A stretch of 7,992 nt of DNA from Candidatus Altarchaeales archaeon WOR_SM1_86-2 (GTDB taxonomy: Archaea > Altiarchaeota > Altiarchaeia > IMC4 > MCBC01): positions 1 through 7,992 of the forward strand of contig MCBC01000052.1 of NCBI GenBank assembly GCA_001723855.1. Reading direction: 5' to 3'. Of the stretch, positions 5,648 through 7,992 are shown one piece after another; the first letter of the stretch is position 1; each line of letters begins with the position of its first letter. The notes below the pieces were generated by a model. That model did not search any database, was not told where the DNA came from, and was given only the letters and a program-made list of their open reading frames with translations. Both the position numbers and the translations under genes were made by a program.

Positions 5648-6429
5648 ATAACAAGGAAACCGCTCTGATTACCGGGGCATCCAGCGGAATCGGGTATGAA
5701 TTGAGCAGGTTGTTTGCACAGGACGGCTATAATCTTGTGTTGGTGGCGAGAAATAAAGAAGTACTTGATCAACTGGCTGACGAATTAGAGAAAGAATTTG
5801 AAATATCAACAAAGGTTATATCAAAGGACTTGTCTGTTGCAGCATCGCCCAAAGAGATTTTCGATGAACTCCGGCAAGAATCCATCCGGGTTGATGTCAT
5901 GGTCAACAACGCGGGATTCAATGTGTATGGTAATTTCTCTGAAACTGATTTGAAAAAAGAATTGCAGATGATCCAGGTTCATATCGTGTCGCTTACCCGC
6001 CTGACAAAGATATTTTTGCCCTGGATGTTAAAGCAGGGCTGCGGGAGAATATTGAATGTCTGCTCCACTGGCTCCTTTGTACCGTGTCCGCTTGATGCGG
6101 TTTATTGTGCTACCAAGGCTTATGTGTTGAGTTTTTCGGAGGCTATTGCAGAGGAACTTCAAGGCACGGGCGTTACTGTGACTGCTTTATGTCCGGGGGT
6201 AACATGGACGCGATTCCAAGAAAGAGCACAGATGCCGCGGGATCTACGATTGTTTAAGTTCGGGGCAATGGACGCAAAGACCGTTGCAGAAACCGGCTAC
6301 CGGGGGTTAATGAAGGGAAAGAGAATAGTTATTCCGGGCATCTACAACAAATTACAGGTGTTTTTACTTAAGTTTACACCAGGAAGGATGGCGACTAAAA
6401 TGACCAAGTACTACATGGACAAAAGGTAA
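5644..6429 (+). CDS. Short-chain dehydrogenase/reductase (SDR), DltE/COG0300-like
   Basis: A 261-residue classical SDR with all expected motifs. T10-G-A-S-S-G-I-G17 is the dinucleotide-binding glycine loop, and an Arg after the second strand (LVLVARN) favours NADP(H). N88-N-A-G91 follows, then S141, Y154-C-A-T-K158 as the catalytic triad, and CPG after the sixth strand. The C-terminal part (about 195-261) is the substrate-binding region and ends in a basic amphipathic stretch, so membrane association is possible. The substrate cannot be deduced; close relatives are often general oxidoreductases of the DltE type. It overlaps the marR stop by 4 nt (ATGA), with GGAG at 5630-5633 serving as Shine-Dalgarno. 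It is followed after 9 nt by a membrane protein gene. Confidence 0.94.
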   Translation: MNNKETALITGASSGIGYELSRLFAQDGYNLVLVARNKEVLDQLADELEKEFEISTKVISKDLSVAASPKEIFDELRQESIRVDVMVNNAGFNVYGNFSETDLKKELQMIQVHIVSLTRLTKIFLPWMLKQGCGRILNVCSTGSFVPCPLDAVYCATKAYVLSFSEAIAEELQGTGVTVTALCPGVTWTRFQERAQMPRDLRLFKFGAMDAKTVAETGYRGLMKGKRIVIPGIYNKLQVFLLKFTPGRMATKMTKYYMDKR

Positions 6430-6438
6430 AACAAAACC

Positions 6439-6903
6439 ATGGCGAGATACAACACCACGAGGGATGAAAGAGAAAAGTATTTGAGGATCCTGCTTTATAT
6501 AGCATTCGCAGTCTTATTTTTCTGGTGGGGGTTGACGCACATATTCTTCAAGGAGTTTTACTTCAACGATGTATTCGGTGTAGAATTTAATGTTAACGAC
6601 AGTTTCGATAATGAGGCATCAGAGATAATCGGGGTGCTGTGCATTGCTTTAGCATACGGGGCATTTCTGGCTGCACGCAATCCCCGGGAAAATGCCAATA
6701 TGATAAGGGTTTTGATTGCTGCGGCAATCGGCTGCAGTTTGGTTTTCCTTTACAATATTTTAGCCGGTAATGCTCCAATAAGCCTGCTGTTTAACGTGGT
6801 ATTTTGCCTTGTTACGGTTGTTGCACTTGTCATCCTATACCCCGGGGATAAGTTGTTGTTTGCGTCAGACTTCAAATTTAAAAAAGAGGAGGAGATAAAA
6901 TGA
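6439..6903 (+). CDS. Unrecognised four-helix membrane protein
   Basis: A 154-residue protein I do not recognise. It has a charged N-terminus (about 1-15) and then four hydrophobic segments near residues 16-36, 63-80, 88-108 and 115-135. The loop after the first helix is acidic and aromatic (FFKEFYFNDVFGVEFNVNDSFDN). The C-terminus is hydrophilic and rich in Lys/Glu (about 141-154), presumably cytoplasmic. No catalytic motif or cysteine cluster is seen. It is encoded between the SDR and the metallo-hydrolase, 9 nt after the former and overlapping the latter by 4 nt (ATGA). It is therefore translated with them and may be their membrane partner. It is a real gene by packing and hydrophobic pattern, with function unknown. 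Confidence 0.8.
   Translation: MARYNTTRDEREKYLRILLYIAFAVLFFWWGLTHIFFKEFYFNDVFGVEFNVNDSFDNEASEIIGVLCIALAYGAFLAARNPRENANMIRVLIAAAIGCSLVFLYNILAGNAPISLLFNVVFCLVTVVALVILYPGDKLLFASDFKFKKEEEIK
6885..6902 (+). promoter_or_regulatory. Strong Shine-Dalgarno before the metallo-hydrolase start
   Basis: GAGGAGGAG (6886-6894) lies five nt before the ATG at 6900, inside the 3' end of the membrane protein gene. It is the clearest ribosome-binding site in the window and fixes this start. It contrasts with the Shine-Dalgarno-free starts of the promoter-proximal genes. Confidence 0.8.
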
Positions 6904-7526
6904 AAATTCGCTGGCTCGGTCATTCATGTATTGAGATAGTAGGAAACAAGCATATTTTAATCGACCCGGATTATCTGGCAGACCCAATGCCTGATCTGGA
7001 CTGCATCTGCATTACTCATGGGCACAGGGACCACATTGGTAGGGTTGCAGAGTTAGAAGCCGGGAAGGTCATAGCGTCTCCTGATGTATGTGAAATAGCA
7101 AGAAGTGAAGGCGTCAAAGATGAAAGAATCATTGAAGCCAAGCCGGGAGATAAAATCGAGAGCATCGGGGTTCTGAAGGGATACAGTCCAACGGGATTTT
7201 TCCCGGAATTTGTAGGAAAGCTGATTGGTGCGGGAAGTGATCTGCCTGGAGGAACACCTCTGGCTTTCATCATAGAAGACGAGCTAAGCATTCTGCATCT
7301 CGGCGACGGTTTGAAAGTGGACGCTAAACCCCGGGTTGATGTGCTTTGCCTGCCTTATATGAAGTTTATGACAAAAAACGCCATAAAGTTGGCTAATGAC
7401 ATCGACCCCGAATATATTGTACCCATACATTTTGATACTCCCTGGAGCATTGACCTGGAAAAGATTAGAGAATCGGTTAATTCCGAGGTTATTATCCCGA
7501 AAGAGTTTGTGGAATTAAAGATATGA
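6900..7526 (+). CDS. Metallo-beta-lactamase-fold hydrolase, UPF0173-like
   Basis: A 208-residue soluble protein of the metal-dependent hydrolase group related to UPF0173 (COG2220). It starts with the typical MKIRWLGHSC (H8) and ILIDP strand. T39-H40-G-H42-R-D44-H45 follows, the HxHxDH metal motif, then H133-L-G-D136 and a late H177 (VPIHFDT). These supply the ligands for a two-metal site. The usual third-His position of classical beta-lactamases is not obvious, as is common in this subgroup. The substrate is unknown, and members are annotated only as probable hydrolases. It is the last gene of the marR-SDR operon, overlapping the membrane protein gene by 4 nt and preceded by a strong Shine-Dalgarno motif. 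The non-coding repeat region begins directly at its stop codon. Confidence 0.92.
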   Translation: MKIRWLGHSCIEIVGNKHILIDPDYLADPMPDLDCICITHGHRDHIGRVAELEAGKVIASPDVCEIARSEGVKDERIIEAKPGDKIESIGVLKGYSPTGFFPEFVGKLIGAGSDLPGGTPLAFIIEDELSILHLGDGLKVDAKPRVDVLCLPYMKFMTKNAIKLANDIDPEYIVPIHFDTPWSIDLEKIRESVNSEVIIPKEFVELKI

Positions 7527-7711
7527 AAAACAACCTTCTGAAACAGTAAAATTTGAAAGAAATTTTGTGTTCCAAAAGTGCAAAGCACTTTTGCGAAGGT
7601 TGATCATCAAAATGGATGGTGGGTTTCACCCCCCCATGCCTTGCACTAGGATTATGGACGAATCCGGGCATTGAAGAGTAAATAGAAAATTCATATAGTT
7701 TGCATAACAAT
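7526..7711. repeat. Repeat unit copy 1 (186 bp, with extra hairpin)
   Basis: This is the first of two adjacent, diverged copies of one unit. It runs from AAAAACAACCTTCT (7526-7539), through AGGTTGATCATCA (7597-7609) and a run of seven Cs plus ATGCCTTGC (7629-7644), to TCATATA (7691-7697) and AACAAT (7706-7711). The arms CAACCTTC (7531-7538) and GAAGGTTG (7595-7602) are perfect inverted repeats that here enclose 56 nt. In copy 2 they enclose 4 nt. I see no gene in it on either strand that I would support. Confidence 0.8.
7573..7593. other. 9-bp perfect hairpin inside repeat copy 1; possible transcript end
   Basis: CAAAAGTGC (7573-7581) and GCACTTTTG (7585-7593) pair perfectly around an AAA loop. 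It lies about 47 nt after the hydrolase stop, within the segment that copy 2 lacks. It could end or stabilise the upstream transcript, but no U-run longer than four follows, so a terminator role is only a suggestion. Confidence 0.5.
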
Positions 7712-7837
7712 AAAAACAACCTTCTTAAAGGTTGATCATCAGAATGAATGGAATGTAAAAACCCCCCATGCCTTGCGCAACAATATTTAGGTGAAGTAGG
7801 CCGTGAGTAGGGAAAATCATATACTTTATAATACAAT
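7712..7837. repeat. Repeat unit copy 2 (126 bp, contains next gene's promoter)
   Basis: It begins exactly where copy 1 ends with AAAAACAACCTTCT (7712-7725). It contains a 7-bp hairpin (CAACCTT 7717-7723, loop CTTA, AAGGTTG 7728-7734), then AGGTTGATCATCA (7729-7741), a run of six Cs plus ATGCCTTGC (7762-7776), TCATATA (7817-7823) and ACAAT (7833-7837). From the AGGTTGATCATCA core to ATGCCTTGC the two copies have identical spacing (39 nt). Afterwards copy 2 is six nt shorter. Confidence 0.8.
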
Positions 7838-7852
7838 GAAAAAAAGAATATT
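7824..7852 (+). promoter_or_regulatory. Probable TATA promoter of the last gene
   Basis: CTTTATAATA (7824-7833) is centred about 24-25 nt before the ATG at 7853, fitting a leaderless archaeal promoter. It lies in the right end of repeat copy 2. The matching place in copy 1 (GTTTGCATAAC) has lost the TATA character. Confidence 0.5.
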
Positions 7853-7992
7853 ATGGAAAAACGAGGATTTCATCGTTGGGCATGGCTGGTCATATTGGGA
7901 ATGGGCGGGTTGTTGATGCTCTACGGCGGTGCGCAGGATGTGCTGCTCTTCTTCGCGCCCGATCTGGCGCCTGTGCCGTCGTGGCACTCAAT
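7853..7992 (+). CDS. N-terminus of an unrecognised membrane protein (3' truncated by window)
   Basis: From ATG 7853 the frame stays open to the window end, giving 46 residues. A basic N-terminus (MEKRGFHRW) leads into a hydrophobic helix (AWLVILGMGGLLMLYGG), then an acidic, proline-containing stretch (DVLLFFAPDLAPVPSWHS) that may start a loop. This is a membrane anchor or the first helix of a polytopic protein. Too little is present to name a family. A stop (TAA at 7829-7831) precedes the ATG in frame, and the ATG lies about 24 nt after a TATA-like box, so the start is credible. The coding DNA is visibly richer in G and C at third positions (CTC, GGC, GCG, GTG) than the ars genes, which may indicate a different origin. 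Confidence 0.6.
   Translation, partial: MEKRGFHRWAWLVILGMGGLLMLYGGAQDVLLFFAPDLAPVPSWHS

Noticed and set aside
7492..7836. Minus-strand 114-codon open frame containing two similar peptides (ARHGG...IH.DDQP)
   Set aside because: The repeated peptides simply reflect the tandem DNA repeat, whose cores are 132 nt (a multiple of three) apart. The frame runs into the 3' end of the hydrolase gene and covers the next gene's promoter, and no family resemblance is seen.
7527..7852. CRISPR array or tRNA/rRNA gene in the non-coding repeat region
   Set aside because: There are only two long diverged units, without short identical repeats and regular spacers, and no cloverleaf or rRNA-like sequence was found.

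Overview
The window looks archaeal, most likely from a methanogen-related euryarchaeote (Methanosarcinales or Methanoperedens-like; this placement is inference). It opens with the end of a HerA-type ATPase. Promoters are AT-rich TATA-box elements placed so that transcripts would be leaderless or nearly so. Most starts lack a Shine-Dalgarno sequence, although a few internal operon genes have a clear one. All supported genes are on the + strand.

Layout: (1) 1-781 holds the 3' end of a HerA-like DNA translocase ATPase gene and a small UPF0235/DUF167 (YggU-like) gene. (2) 782-862 is a compact promoter. It contains a perfect 18-bp palindrome lying on the probable TATA box, followed by three exact tandem copies of ATATAATG that run up to the next start codon. 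(3) 863-5077 is a tightly packed seven-gene arsenic operon: a cysteine-rich DGC-domain protein, a small CxxC thioredoxin (ArsE-like), an extracytoplasmic CxxC lipoprotein (ArsF-like), an ACR3 arsenite antiporter, a CcdA/DsbD-like membrane protein (ArsG-like), an ArsP-type permease with a CSC motif, and an ArsR repressor with the CVC arsenic-binding motif. (4) 5078-5206 is an AT-rich promoter region. (5) 5207-7526 is a second operon: MarR regulator, short-chain dehydrogenase, an unrecognised four-helix membrane protein, and a metallo-beta-lactamase-fold hydrolase of UPF0173 type. (6) 7527-7852 is non-coding and consists largely of two tandem, diverged copies of one repeat unit, the first carrying an extra hairpin of about 50 nt. 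(7) 7853-7992 is the start of an unrecognised, GC-richer membrane protein gene that runs off the window.

The most interesting unit is the ars operon. ACR3 would export arsenite, and the ArsP-like permease would export other (perhaps organic) arsenicals or metals. ArsE, ArsG and ArsF have the parts of a transmembrane thiol relay: a cytoplasmic CxxC thioredoxin, a membrane carrier with two intramembrane cysteines, and an outward-facing CxxC lipoprotein. ArsR, encoded last, probably acts back on the promoter palindrome. The DGC protein, encoded first, is a plausible metalloid or metal-binding cytoplasmic partner. No arsA, arsC or arsM is visible here.
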